Part shown: positions 8,775 to 16,857 of the stretch, one piece after another
Numbering within the stretch: the stretch's first letter is position 1
Layout of the letters: each line of letters begins with the position of its first letter
NCBI GenBank assembly: GCA_028280445.1
Contig: JANQLU010000133.1
Coordinates: 1-54,025, forward strand
Length of the DNA: 54,025 bases
Direction: 5' to 3'
Source of the DNA: Pirellulaceae bacterium
Lineage (GTDB): Bacteria > Planctomycetota > Planctomycetia > Pirellulales > Pirellulaceae
Program-made: the position numbers and the translations under genes
The notes under the pieces: generated by a model
What the model saw: the letters and a program-made list of their open reading frames with translations, nothing else
Database searches by the model: none
What the model was told of the DNA's origin: nothing

Positions 8775-9671
8775 TCATCTTGCCGGTTTTTCAACTTCCG
8801 CAGCTTTTGTCGCTGGATTTGCGATGCCAGGCAAAACACATTGAAGTCCGCTGCGAAATTTTGAACCTTGGTTATCCAGAACGACATCCACCCGTACTCG
8901 ACCACTGTCAGCCAAGGTCAATGGCCCGATGTATTCGACCGTGCATTGAGTTTCGTTTGCCTGCCCGACAAAACGCAACGCGGTCGTACTTCCTTCCTTG
9001 AGGGACGCCGCTGCTTTGGTTGGTAGGAAAAACGAAGCCTTCAATCGGCTCAGATCAACCAGTGTGACCACTTTGGGGTCGCTCGCTGAAACGAACTCGC
9101 CTGCCTCGTGATGAACGTCAATCACAATGCCATCAATAGTCGCGCGAATGCGTCGTTGTTCGATGAGCGCGTCGATCTCAGCAACTTCGAGCTTGGCACG
9201 TTCCAACTCTTCCTCGGCCGATTTCATATTGAATTTTGCAACCTGGGCTTCTGCTTCGGCATTTGCCAGCTCCTCCGGTGAACCCCCGCCTTCGCGGCTG
9301 ATCGCTTGCAGCGACTCGTAGCGTCGCAGCAGCCGTTGGTAGTCAACTTCGAGCGCATCGCGTTTTGCGGTTGACCGAGAACGTTGTTCAGCGATTTTCC
9401 GACGAGCCAACAACGTTGAGATGTCGAGTTCACAAAGCAGATCGCCCTGTTTGACGCGACTGCCTCGGCGAACATTGATTTTGGCAATCCGCCCGATTTC
9501 CGAGGCGGACAAGTCGATCGAAACGTAGGGTTCGGTAAAAGCAGTCAATCCACGACTGGATTGTGCGACCGAATGCTCGGATGACAAAAACAAAAATAAA
9601 GTTACTGCAAAAAGCAGAAATATCTGACAGTTTGGCAAGTTGTTCTTACCGATTGAATTCAAGATTAACAT
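8775..9671 (-). CDS. HlyD/RND-type periplasmic adaptor
   Basis: This 298-residue membrane-fusion protein begins with a hydrophobic export segment (CQIFLLFAVTLFLFLSSEHS). The first lipoyl-like half (IGRIAKINVRRGSRVKQGD) is followed by a coiled-coil hairpin of about 90 residues rich in Arg and Glu, the second half (RATIDGIVIDVHHEAGEFV) and a beta-barrel. I choose the ATG at 9671, not the longer frame to 9719, because its ATGTTAA overlaps the stop codon of the SecA-like gene by 7 bases, a classic coupling arrangement, and because the upstream extension would bury the signal segment. Its neighbours indicate a role bridging inner-membrane and outer-membrane parts of an exporter. Confidence 0.88.
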   Translation of the reverse strand: MLILNSIGKNNLPNCQIFLLFAVTLFLFLSSEHSVAQSSRGLTAFTEPYVSIDLSASEIGRIAKINVRRGSRVKQGDLLCELDISTLLARRKIAEQRSRSTAKRDALEVDYQRLLRRYESLQAISREGGGSPEELANAEAEAQVAKFNMKSAEEELERAKLEVAEIDALIEQRRIRATIDGIVIDVHHEAGEFVSASDPKVVTLVDLSRLKASFFLPTKAAASLKEGSTTALRFVGQANETQCTVEYIGPLTLADSGRVRVDVVLDNQGSKFRSGLQCVLPGIANPATKAAEVEKPAR

Positions 9672-11581
9672 GTTTGTGTTCCTCGGCCCGCCAGTGTTTT
9701 GAGAATCTCGTCCAGCCAATGATCTCGCGAGACCATGGCACGTCGTGTTTCGAATCCTTCGACATCGCGTTGATGTTGAATCGTTTTAATTTCGTTTTCA
9801 AACTCCCGTCGGCACTCGCCACGCTCGTCGCTCGACTCGAGCATGTTCTGTCGCGTCCGCTGATCGTATCCAATCAGTTCGTCAGACGCCGCGACAAAGA
9901 ACCGACATGATCCCGGATTGCCTTGACGTGCTGCGCGGCCTTGAAGCTGCCGATCGACCCGCGCTGATAAATTGGGTTCGGCACCCACAACGTGCAAACC
10001 GCCCAACTGGCAAACGTCGCGGTCCAATCGAATGTCCGTTCCACGCCCGGCCATGTTGGTTGCTATCGTTACCGCGTGTTTTCGTCCGGCGCGGCTGACG
10101 ATATCAGCTTCCGCCTGATCTTGAAGTCCATTTAAAACCGTGTGTGACACACCGGCTGCGGTCAGTCGCAGAGACAATTCACGGCTGTGGCGAATCGTGC
10201 GGGTTCCAATCAGCACCGGTCGGCCGGTTTTGCGAACCTCCAAGATCTCGTCGACAATCGCGGCGTCACGCGACTGGCAATCAACAAATGAGCGCAGTGG
10301 CAAGTGCTGACGAATGCACGGTTTGTTGGTGCCAATGATGGAAGTATTCAATCCATAAAAATTTTTCAGTTCCGCCTCAACACCGACGGCTGTGCCGGTC
10401 ATCCCACACATGCCGTGATACCGCTCAAAATACCGTTGACGAGTTATTTTTGCATTGGACGAGGTTTCCGACGTGACCGCGACTTGTTCCTTTGTTTCTA
10501 CCGCTTGATGCAATCCGTCGCGCCACGTTCGTTCCGCGTGGATTCGACCGGTGTGCTGATCAACGATCTGAACGGCATCGTCAATGACGACATAGTCAAC
10601 ATCTCGTTGATAGATTTCCGCAGCCCGAATCGCATTTTTAATATAGACTTCCCAGTGACGTTTTAGTGGCAACGCAGATTGTTCACGCAGCACTTCGAAC
10701 GATTTTTCTCGCCCAGCGTCTGTCAGCGTTATCGTTTTTTTTATGGGATCGAGTTCATAGTCTGTTCCGCTGGTCAAACCAACAACGGTTTTGGCAGCGA
10801 GTCGATAGACTTCCGGGTCAGCAGACGTTGGCGATGACGAACTGAGTATTAATGGCATTGTCGCTTCGTCGATCAGCACGCTGTCCGCTTCGTCAATGAC
10901 AGCAAATGCACGACAGCGTTGAATCGGTGGTTGCTCAGCGCTGACCCGACCGCCGAGTATTTGCAGGTGTTCCCTGCCCAGTGGCAATGCCCGCTGCCCG
11001 CGCAGCGTAATTTGGTCCCGCAAGAAATCGAAGCCAAAGTCATAACCTGTCCCGAAAGTGATATCACACTGATAAGCCTGCCGCGCTTGTTCGGGATTGT
11101 GCTCTTCGGGCAACAGGCCCACCGTCAGCCCAAGCAATTCAAGTGCAGGTCGTAATTCTTCGCAATCGCGATGTGCCAGATAGAAATTCGTCGTAGCGAC
11201 ATGAACGCTACCCGACACCAGGGCATGGATGAAAGCAGGAATCGCTGTCGTCAGCGTTTTTCCTTCACCGGTCTGCATCTGTGCGATTCGTCCGAGGGCC
11301 AATTCAATTCCACCTTGGATTTGAACCGCATAATATATCTTTCCCAATGCACGCCGCACGCTTTCGCCGATCAACGCAACGCATTGGACCAGCGTGCTCG
11401 ACCGTGATTGCCAGTATCGAACGTCGATACGTTGGCCTGGATTGGCGAGTCGCTGACGATATTGTGTGGCAAGCCGTGCCAGCTCCGAATTTGACTGCTT
11501 CGCTAGCGATTCCATCGCGTTGGCGGCACGTGCGCTAAGCGCGCGTGAGTCGAGGCGTCCAATGTATGGAAGTAGAACCAT
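9665..11581 (-). CDS. Short SecA-like translocase ATPase
   Basis: The 638-residue product is clearly SecA-related. It has Walker A (QMQTGEGKTLTT) near residue 100, Walker B (VIDEADSVLIDEA), the cross-linking-domain signature (VDYVVIDDAVQIVDQHTGRI), GMTGTA, MAGRGTDI and the arginine-finger region (LQGRAARQGNPGSCRFF). Housekeeping SecA is about 850-950 residues; this protein stops soon after the second nucleotide-binding domain and so lacks the helical scaffold, wing and zinc-binding C-terminus. The nucleotide-binding residues appear intact. It opens an operon-like run encoding three HlyD-type adaptors, an M50 protease and a TolC channel, so I infer a specialised motor rather than the general SecA. 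Start codon certainty is moderate because no clear Shine-Dalgarno is visible. Confidence 0.87.
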   Translation of the reverse strand: MVLLPYIGRLDSRALSARAANAMESLAKQSNSELARLATQYRQRLANPGQRIDVRYWQSRSSTLVQCVALIGESVRRALGKIYYAVQIQGGIELALGRIAQMQTGEGKTLTTAIPAFIHALVSGSVHVATTNFYLAHRDCEELRPALELLGLTVGLLPEEHNPEQARQAYQCDITFGTGYDFGFDFLRDQITLRGQRALPLGREHLQILGGRVSAEQPPIQRCRAFAVIDEADSVLIDEATMPLILSSSSPTSADPEVYRLAAKTVVGLTSGTDYELDPIKKTITLTDAGREKSFEVLREQSALPLKRHWEVYIKNAIRAAEIYQRDVDYVVIDDAVQIVDQHTGRIHAERTWRDGLHQAVETKEQVAVTSETSSNAKITRQRYFERYHGMCGMTGTAVGVEAELKNFYGLNTSIIGTNKPCIRQHLPLRSFVDCQSRDAAIVDEILEVRKTGRPVLIGTRTIRHSRELSLRLTAAGVSHTVLNGLQDQAEADIVSRAGRKHAVTIATNMAGRGTDIRLDRDVCQLGGLHVVGAEPNLSARVDRQLQGRAARQGNPGSCRFFVAASDELIGYDQRTRQNMLESSDERGECRREFENEIKTIQHQRDVEGFETRRAMVSRDHWLDEILKTLAGRGTQTC

Positions 11582-11778
11582 AGAACGTTTGAAAAGATCG
11601 GTTGAAAGGAGGGTATGAAAGGTTTGTCAGAAAGGAATGCAGATGAGACTGCACTCATTTGTTCGGACATTGGGCACGCTGATCTTGCGTAGCAGTTACG
11701 AATGGCAGTCTTTGCCGAAAAATCAGATTTTAACAAACGTGTTCGCAAGTGTCGCGGAGTTGGATGGGGTTTGATCCT

Positions 11779-11847
11779 GTGAGCGGCAAGGCGCTAGCCG
11801 CCGGTTCGATGCGCTGACGTACCGGCGGCTAGCGCCTTGCCGCTCAC
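11779..11847. repeat. Palindromic repeat, family B (GTGAGCGGCAAGGCGCTAGCC)
   Basis: The arms GTGAGCGGCAAGGCGCTAGC and its complement enclose a short variable loop. Near-identical copies occur at 21178-21243, 34860-34927 and 41273-41339, with fragments at 23618-23638 and 31065-31087. This copy lies between divergent genes, so it is not positioned as a simple terminator. Confidence 0.85.
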
Positions 11848-12232
11848 AATGCGTGCTCGTATTAGTCACCGACTTGAACCAATCTGCCAGAAATTGCTGT
11901 CAAAATTCTTGTTCAACTGCATGCATCGGAGTCATTGGATTTTGCTCTAAACCACCCAAGCTACTTCACCGTTACCCTAGTCATACAACTTTGCGCGCAC
12001 TTATCGGCTTGAGAACAAAAAATCAATAAAAACGGTTGATTCGTTTAGGCAAGATTTGAGGTTGACGGAGATTCTACCGATACCTATTAAACCGCGGAAG
12101 TTTCGCAGCGCGCAATCTGTTTGATGCGCGAGATAAGCAAGCATTCGCGGTGATGTTAGCAGACGCTGGCAAAACCGCCGTCATCGATGGCGACAAGATA
12201 TTCCAAGAGTAGATTTTTTCAAGCATCGCACG

Positions 12233-12240
12233 AAGGAGAG
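12233..12240 (+). promoter_or_regulatory. Shine-Dalgarno of the secretin gene
   Basis: AAGGAGAG lies 5 bases before a TTG at 12246, ideal spacing, while the first in-frame ATG at 12267 is 26 bases away. This supports a TTG start. Confidence 0.6.
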
Positions 12241-12245
12241 TTGCC

Positions 12246-15200
12246 TTGAGAGCCTCCCTGAGCCGTATGAACCGACAATTCACTATTTGTTTTGCAGCCA
12301 TGGCTGTCTGCATGGCGCCGGTTTGTGGCACGATTTACGGACAATCAAACACGAACAAGTCGGCTGGTTACTTTGTTGCCGACCAAGACGTCGTAAAAGG
12401 TCAAGTCGAACAATGGCTCAACAGCGCCAAACAGGCGATGCGCGAGAAGAAGTTCGAAGTGGCCAAACAGGCGATTTCCAAAGCAGAAAACCTCGCCAAA
12501 CAGCTTGGTGCAAATGTTTCGTTAGCTTACACACCCGCACAAGCTCGCGCTGAATTGGCCAAACTCCAATCAGCAACCACCACGAACAATCCCATGGCTA
12601 ATATCCTGGCAGCACGTCAGTATCTGGCTGTTGGAAACGTTGAAAAAGCCGCAGAAATGGTCGAGGCCGCACGTAAGTCAAACCACCGGTTTGATCCTCA
12701 GGGTGACACTCCTGACCGCGTCAGCCATCTGATCGCCCAGCACAAAAAACTGGCCCAAATGGCCAGTTCAACCGATGCCGAAGCTTACAACAATCAAACC
12801 GCTCGGTTCCTGATTCATCAAGCACGAGTTTTGATGCAATACAAGGACTACAAAAACGCCAAAGGTCTTGCTGAGCTTGCATCACAATTCCGAGCAACCT
12901 ACAAATCAGGCGAAGTTACTCCCGATCAAATCCTGGCCAGCGTTGCCAAAAACGGCACCAGCGGCATGGATGTTTCAACCCTCAAAAAAGAAGCGGTCAG
13001 CTTGATCGCTCAAGCTCAATTTGCATTGGACAAAGGCGAAGTCGACAAAGCTCGCCAATTGACCAAACGAGCAATGGATTTGAAAGTTCCTGATTCAGCT
13101 TTTGTAGCTGGTGAAACACGACCGTGGGAATTCGAACTCAAAGTTCGCCAATCATCACGTCGGATTGCTTCGAGTGTTCAGCCCGTCAGTGGCACGGAGA
13201 ACATGAACAAGAAATCCAACAACGTTGTCACGGCGGAATACGATTCCTCGAAAGACAATACGCATATTGCCAAAGTTGGTTTTCAAGAAACCAATGATGT
13301 TCCACAGTCACAGTTTCAAGTCGACAATACGAATGATCCTCGTGGCGAACAGATGTATCAATCGGCACTTGCCGCACTCAAAGAGAACGATACCAAACAA
13401 GCCAAAGAATATCTTCAAATGGCTTGGCAGTACAAAGACAGTTTGACACCTGCAACACGCCAAGCGGTTCAGGAAAATCTGGCTCGATTGAACCAGGCTC
13501 AACAGCCGACAACACAATTCAATGCTCCAGCAACGATTGTACAACCGGCCAGCAATCAGGAAGTCATTGGAAACGGTCAAGAAGATCTTTTCAAACAACT
13601 GCGACAAAAAGTGATGCGTGAACGAGTGGTTGCAGAACAAATGCTCAACCGCAAAAACCCACGCGGCGCACTGCAACATCTCAACACGTTGCGTCTGGAA
13701 GTCGAAGCGTCTCAACTCGCCGAAACCTCCAAGGCACCTTTGATGAAAATCATCGCACGCGATTTGAAAGAGATGGAGCGATACATTCGCCAAAACCTTC
13801 CTCAAATCGAAAGCGATGAGCGCAACAGTGCTCGCATGCAACACGTCAAACGCACTCGTCAACAGCGTTACGACAACGAATTGCAGATTCAACAACTCAC
13901 CGAAACGTTTAACAAACTGATTCGTGAAAGTCGATTCTCGGAAGCCGAAGCGATCGCTCGTCAAGCAAGAGAAATCGACGCCGACAATCAAGCCGTTGTA
14001 CTGCTGGTACAAAAAGCTCAATTCCTGCGTCGATTGGCTGAAAACGATCAGTTGAAAGAAGCGAAAGAGCAAGGTTTCCTGGATGCGATGTACAGTGCCG
14101 ACGCGTCCGGTACTCCATTTGACGACAGACGCCCATTCCGCTTTGCCAGCGATTGGGAGCAACTGCGCAATCGTCGAACAGGATTTGGTTCGAGTCGTTA
14201 TGATTCCGCCGAAGAAGCGAAAATCTGGAACACCTTGAAAAACCAGAAATTCCAAGGCTCGTTTGCCAACGAACCACTGTCGGACGTGATGAAACGATTG
14301 TCACAAGCTGCCGGTCGCAACATCTACTTTGACCAAAAAGCTTTGGCTAACGAGCAAGTCACCACCAATCAACTGGTCAACAAAGACATTAGTTCACCGA
14401 TTTCACTCGAAAGCGTTCTGAACATTGTCCTCGGTGATGTGGGATTGGTGTTTGTGGTCGAAAACGAATCGATCAAAGTCACCAACCGTGACGCAAAAAA
14501 CAAACGTACCAAATCGAAAACTTACTATGTTGGCGACCTGGTGATGCCAGTTCCTAACTTCTCGGATGCCATGACGATGAACTTCATCACACCGTTCACC
14601 AACGCGGGTGGTGCTGGAAACATCGGTGCAGGCATGGGCGGAAGCGGTGTTCCACTGACGATGCCAACTAACAATGGTCAGCCAGACAATTTGGTTTCAC
14701 ACTTGGCGATGGCTCAACAATTGCCTGCCAGTCCTCTGGGCGGAACCAATTTTGGAGGCGGCAGCCTGGGTCCAGCCACAGGAATGCCTCTTTACAACCA
14801 AATGGGTGGTCCTCGCCTCGGCGGTATTACTCAAGCTGACTTTACTGAGCTGATTAGCTTGATCGAAAACACGATCGCTCCAGATTCTTGGGAATCAACC
14901 GAAGGTCTCGGTACCATCCGTGCATTCCCATCAACACTGTCGTTGATCGTCAACCAAACTCAAGAAGTACACGATCAGATCCAGGACTTGCTGGAAAAAC
15001 TGCGTGAACTGAATGATGTTCAAATCGTTGTCGAAGTTCGATTCATCACGCTTCAAGATGACTTCTTTGAGCGAATCGGTATCGACTTTGACTTCCGAAT
15101 CAACGATTCGACCGGTTTGGACCCGAACAACTTGCAAGACGAAACGATTCCAAGTGCGATCATCGGTCGAAACCCTGATCCATCCCAGTTCTTGCCATCC

Positions 15201-16013
15201 GGCGATTTGGACATTCCATTTGTGCAAAACAGTTCTGGAACGGCGTTTGGTTTCGCGACGGGTAACCCCGACTTGGGTGCTGCAGCCAGCCTCGGCTTTG
15301 CGATCCTGAGTGACATCGAAGTGTTCTTCTTGATCCAAGCGGTCAAAGGAGACCAACGAACCAACGTAACTCAAGCACCTGTGGTCACCATGTTTAATGG
15401 ACAGGTTGCCAGTGTCAATGATGGTGCAACACGACCGTTTGTAACCAGCGTTACTCCGGTGGTCGGCGACTTTGCGGTTGCTCACCAGCCAATCATTACG
15501 CTGTTGCCCGAAGGATCATTCTTGAATGTTCAAGCGGTGGCCTCGGCGAACCGGCGATTCATCAAAATGACATTGGTTCCGTTCTTCAGCCAAATCCAAG
15601 CTGTCGACACGTTTACCTTTAACGGAACGCGAACCACTCGAACAAACACATTGACCGATCGACAAGATCAGGACAATGACAACATTCTCGAGCGGATTCT
15701 CAATGACAATGATGTGGAAACGATTGACACCGGAACAACAGTTCAATTGCCGACGGTTGCCTTTACGACGGTCAACACGACGGTCAGCGTGCCCGATGGT
15801 GGTACGATTCTACTCGGCGGTGTTAAGCGATTGTCCGAAGGGCGTGTTGAGCGAGGTATTCCATTCCTCAGCAACATTCCTTATGCCAACCGATTGTTCA
15901 AAAACGTTGGTATCGGTCGCGAGACGCAAAGCCTGATGTTGATGGTGACTCCACGTATCATCATTCAAGAAGAGGAAGAGTTGTTGCAAACCGGCGATAT
16001 CGGAAGCCAATAA
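12246..16013 (+). CDS. Secretin (type II/III secretion GspD-like) with long repeat N-terminus
   Basis: The product has 1255 residues. A signal peptide (FTICFAAMAVCMAPVCG) begins near residue 10. The next 600 residues are helical, Lys/Gln/Ala-rich, TPR-like repeats (for example EVAKQAISKAENLAKQLG). A secretin-type N domain follows at about 665-760 (LSDVMKRLSQAAGRNIYFD), then a Gly/Pro/Met-rich linker, a second N domain near 860-930, and the C-terminal secretin pore domain, with VPDGGTILLGGVKR and LMLMVTPRIIIQEE near the end. Secretins form outer-membrane rings for type II secretion, type IV pili or related machines. No inner-membrane partners (GspE, GspF) are next to it; planctomycete genomes often carry such stand-alone secretins. 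A strong terminator follows. The start is TTG by Shine-Dalgarno position; the ATG at 12267 is the alternative. Confidence 0.9.
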   Translation: MRASLSRMNRQFTICFAAMAVCMAPVCGTIYGQSNTNKSAGYFVADQDVVKGQVEQWLNSAKQAMREKKFEVAKQAISKAENLAKQLGANVSLAYTPAQARAELAKLQSATTTNNPMANILAARQYLAVGNVEKAAEMVEAARKSNHRFDPQGDTPDRVSHLIAQHKKLAQMASSTDAEAYNNQTARFLIHQARVLMQYKDYKNAKGLAELASQFRATYKSGEVTPDQILASVAKNGTSGMDVSTLKKEAVSLIAQAQFALDKGEVDKARQLTKRAMDLKVPDSAFVAGETRPWEFELKVRQSSRRIASSVQPVSGTENMNKKSNNVVTAEYDSSKDNTHIAKVGFQETNDVPQSQFQVDNTNDPRGEQMYQSALAALKENDTKQAKEYLQMAWQYKDSLTPATRQAVQENLARLNQAQQPTTQFNAPATIVQPASNQEVIGNGQEDLFKQLRQKVMRERVVAEQMLNRKNPRGALQHLNTLRLEVEASQLAETSKAPLMKIIARDLKEMERYIRQNLPQIESDERNSARMQHVKRTRQQRYDNELQIQQLTETFNKLIRESRFSEAEAIARQAREIDADNQAVVLLVQKAQFLRRLAENDQLKEAKEQGFLDAMYSADASGTPFDDRRPFRFASDWEQLRNRRTGFGSSRYDSAEEAKIWNTLKNQKFQGSFANEPLSDVMKRLSQAAGRNIYFDQKALANEQVTTNQLVNKDISSPISLESVLNIVLGDVGLVFVVENESIKVTNRDAKNKRTKSKTYYVGDLVMPVPNFSDAMTMNFITPFTNAGGAGNIGAGMGGSGVPLTMPTNNGQPDNLVSHLAMAQQLPASPLGGTNFGGGSLGPATGMPLYNQMGGPRLGGITQADFTELISLIENTIAPDSWESTEGLGTIRAFPSTLSLIVNQTQEVHDQIQDLLEKLRELNDVQIVVEVRFITLQDDFFERIGIDFDFRINDSTGLDPNNLQDETIPSAIIGRNPDPSQFLPSGDLDIPFVQNSSGTAFGFATGNPDLGAAASLGFAILSDIEVFFLIQAVKGDQRTNVTQAPVVTMFNGQVASVNDGATRPFVTSVTPVVGDFAVAHQPIITLLPEGSFLNVQAVASANRRFIKMTLVPFFSQIQAVDTFTFNGTRTTRTNTLTDRQDQDNDNILERILNDNDVETIDTGTTVQLPTVAFTTVNTTVSVPDGGTILLGGVKRLSEGRVERGIPFLSNIPYANRLFKNVGIGRETQSLMLMVTPRIIIQEEEELLQTGDIGSQ

Positions 16014-16045
16014 CAACAGATTTTAAACAACAGTTTAAATGCGGC

Positions 16046-16083
16046 AAAAGCCGCTGGTCAGGACCGGCCAGCGGCTTTTTTTG
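16046..16083 (+). terminator. Rho-independent terminator after the secretin gene
   Basis: The stem GCCGCTGG/CCAGCGGC (16050-16057 with 16068-16075) is followed by a run of seven T residues. Confidence 0.85.
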
Positions 16084-16158
16084 TTATTTGGCCAACAACG
16101 AGGGGCAAAAAATTTGATGGTATAATTGGACTCCACACTTTCGTTTTGGAGTAGCGCG

Positions 16159-16752
16159 ATGTCTGATCCTGGATCCATCACTCAGTGGATTGGTGGGTTA
16201 CGCGAGGGGAATTCAGAAGCGGCAGAAATCGTTTGGCACCGTTTTTATGAACGTCTCGTGCGAATCGCAAACCAGCGCCTCCAAAATTCTCAGCGGCGCG
16301 TGGCGGACGGAGATGACGTGATCGTCGATGCCTTCGACAGTTTTTTTCGTGGTGCCCAAGATGGACGATTTCCGAAACTGGCGGACCGCAACGATTTGTG
16401 GGACGTGCTGCTGTTGCTGACGTGTCGGAAAGCGACCAACCAAAAAACATCGTTTCAGCGAAAAAAACGAGGCTCCGGAACGGTTCGAGGCGAGTCGGTG
16501 CTCGGTGAGTTGGCGTTGGGCGAATTGGTTCAATCCCCTGAGCCGACTCCAGAGTTTGCCGCCGAACTGGTCGAACAACTTCGGATACGGTTGTCGAGTC
16601 TCGATGATCCACTGTTGGAAAAAATCGCGTTGATGAAAATGGAAGGGTTTAGTAATGCTGAAATTGCCGAAGCGATTGACAAAAAACAGCGCACGGTGCA
16701 ACGCAAATTAAAAACGATTCGCGAACTTTGGTTGATTGACGATGACCCGTAA
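16159..16752 (+). CDS. ECF-like RNA polymerase sigma factor (planctomycete Sigma70_ECF type)
   Basis: This 197-residue protein has the two sigma domains: region 2 near residues 20-100 (VDAFDSFFRGAQDGRFPKL, then DLWDVLLLLTCRKATNQ) and region 4 helix-turn-helix near 145-190 (GFSNAEIAEAIDKKQRTVQR). The ATG at 16159 is preceded by TTTTGGAG at good spacing, so I prefer it to the longer open frame starting at 16126. The gene is immediately followed by a Ser/Thr kinase gene, a pairing seen repeatedly in Planctomycetes, where kinase and sigma factor are thought to act together in signalling. No anti-sigma factor is visible nearby. Targets are unknown. Confidence 0.9.
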   Translation: MSDPGSITQWIGGLREGNSEAAEIVWHRFYERLVRIANQRLQNSQRRVADGDDVIVDAFDSFFRGAQDGRFPKLADRNDLWDVLLLLTCRKATNQKTSFQRKKRGSGTVRGESVLGELALGELVQSPEPTPEFAAELVEQLRIRLSSLDDPLLEKIALMKMEGFSNAEIAEAIDKKQRTVQRKLKTIRELWLIDDDP

Positions 16753-16857
16753 ATTTGAAAGTAACTTGGCCGGCGCTACGGCATCGATAGTTGTCGTGAG
16801 AGACGCCGTCAAAATGTTTGAGCTGATTTCGGTGAACAAAGGTAAAATAAGCCCACG

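Larger units (their letters stand above)
11582..12245. other. Divergent intergenic region
   Basis: About 660 bases lie between the divergent SecA-like and secretin genes, so both promoters should be here. A family B palindrome occupies 11779-11847. The segment 12000-12060 is AT-rich and may hold promoter elements for the secretin gene, but I find no convincing -35/-10 pair. No gene longer than about 25 codons is supported. Confidence 0.5.

Noticed and set aside
11615..11692. A 25-codon plus-strand frame with an AGGAGG just upstream
   Set aside because: The Shine-Dalgarno looks good, but the frame is very short, has no recognised features and lies in a divergent promoter region. I cannot support it as a gene.
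13308..14255. A 315-codon minus-strand frame opposite the secretin gene
   Set aside because: It is a shadow of the secretin gene's codon usage. It is Phe/Leu-rich, has no recognised domain, and the plus strand encodes clear secretin motifs over the same bases.
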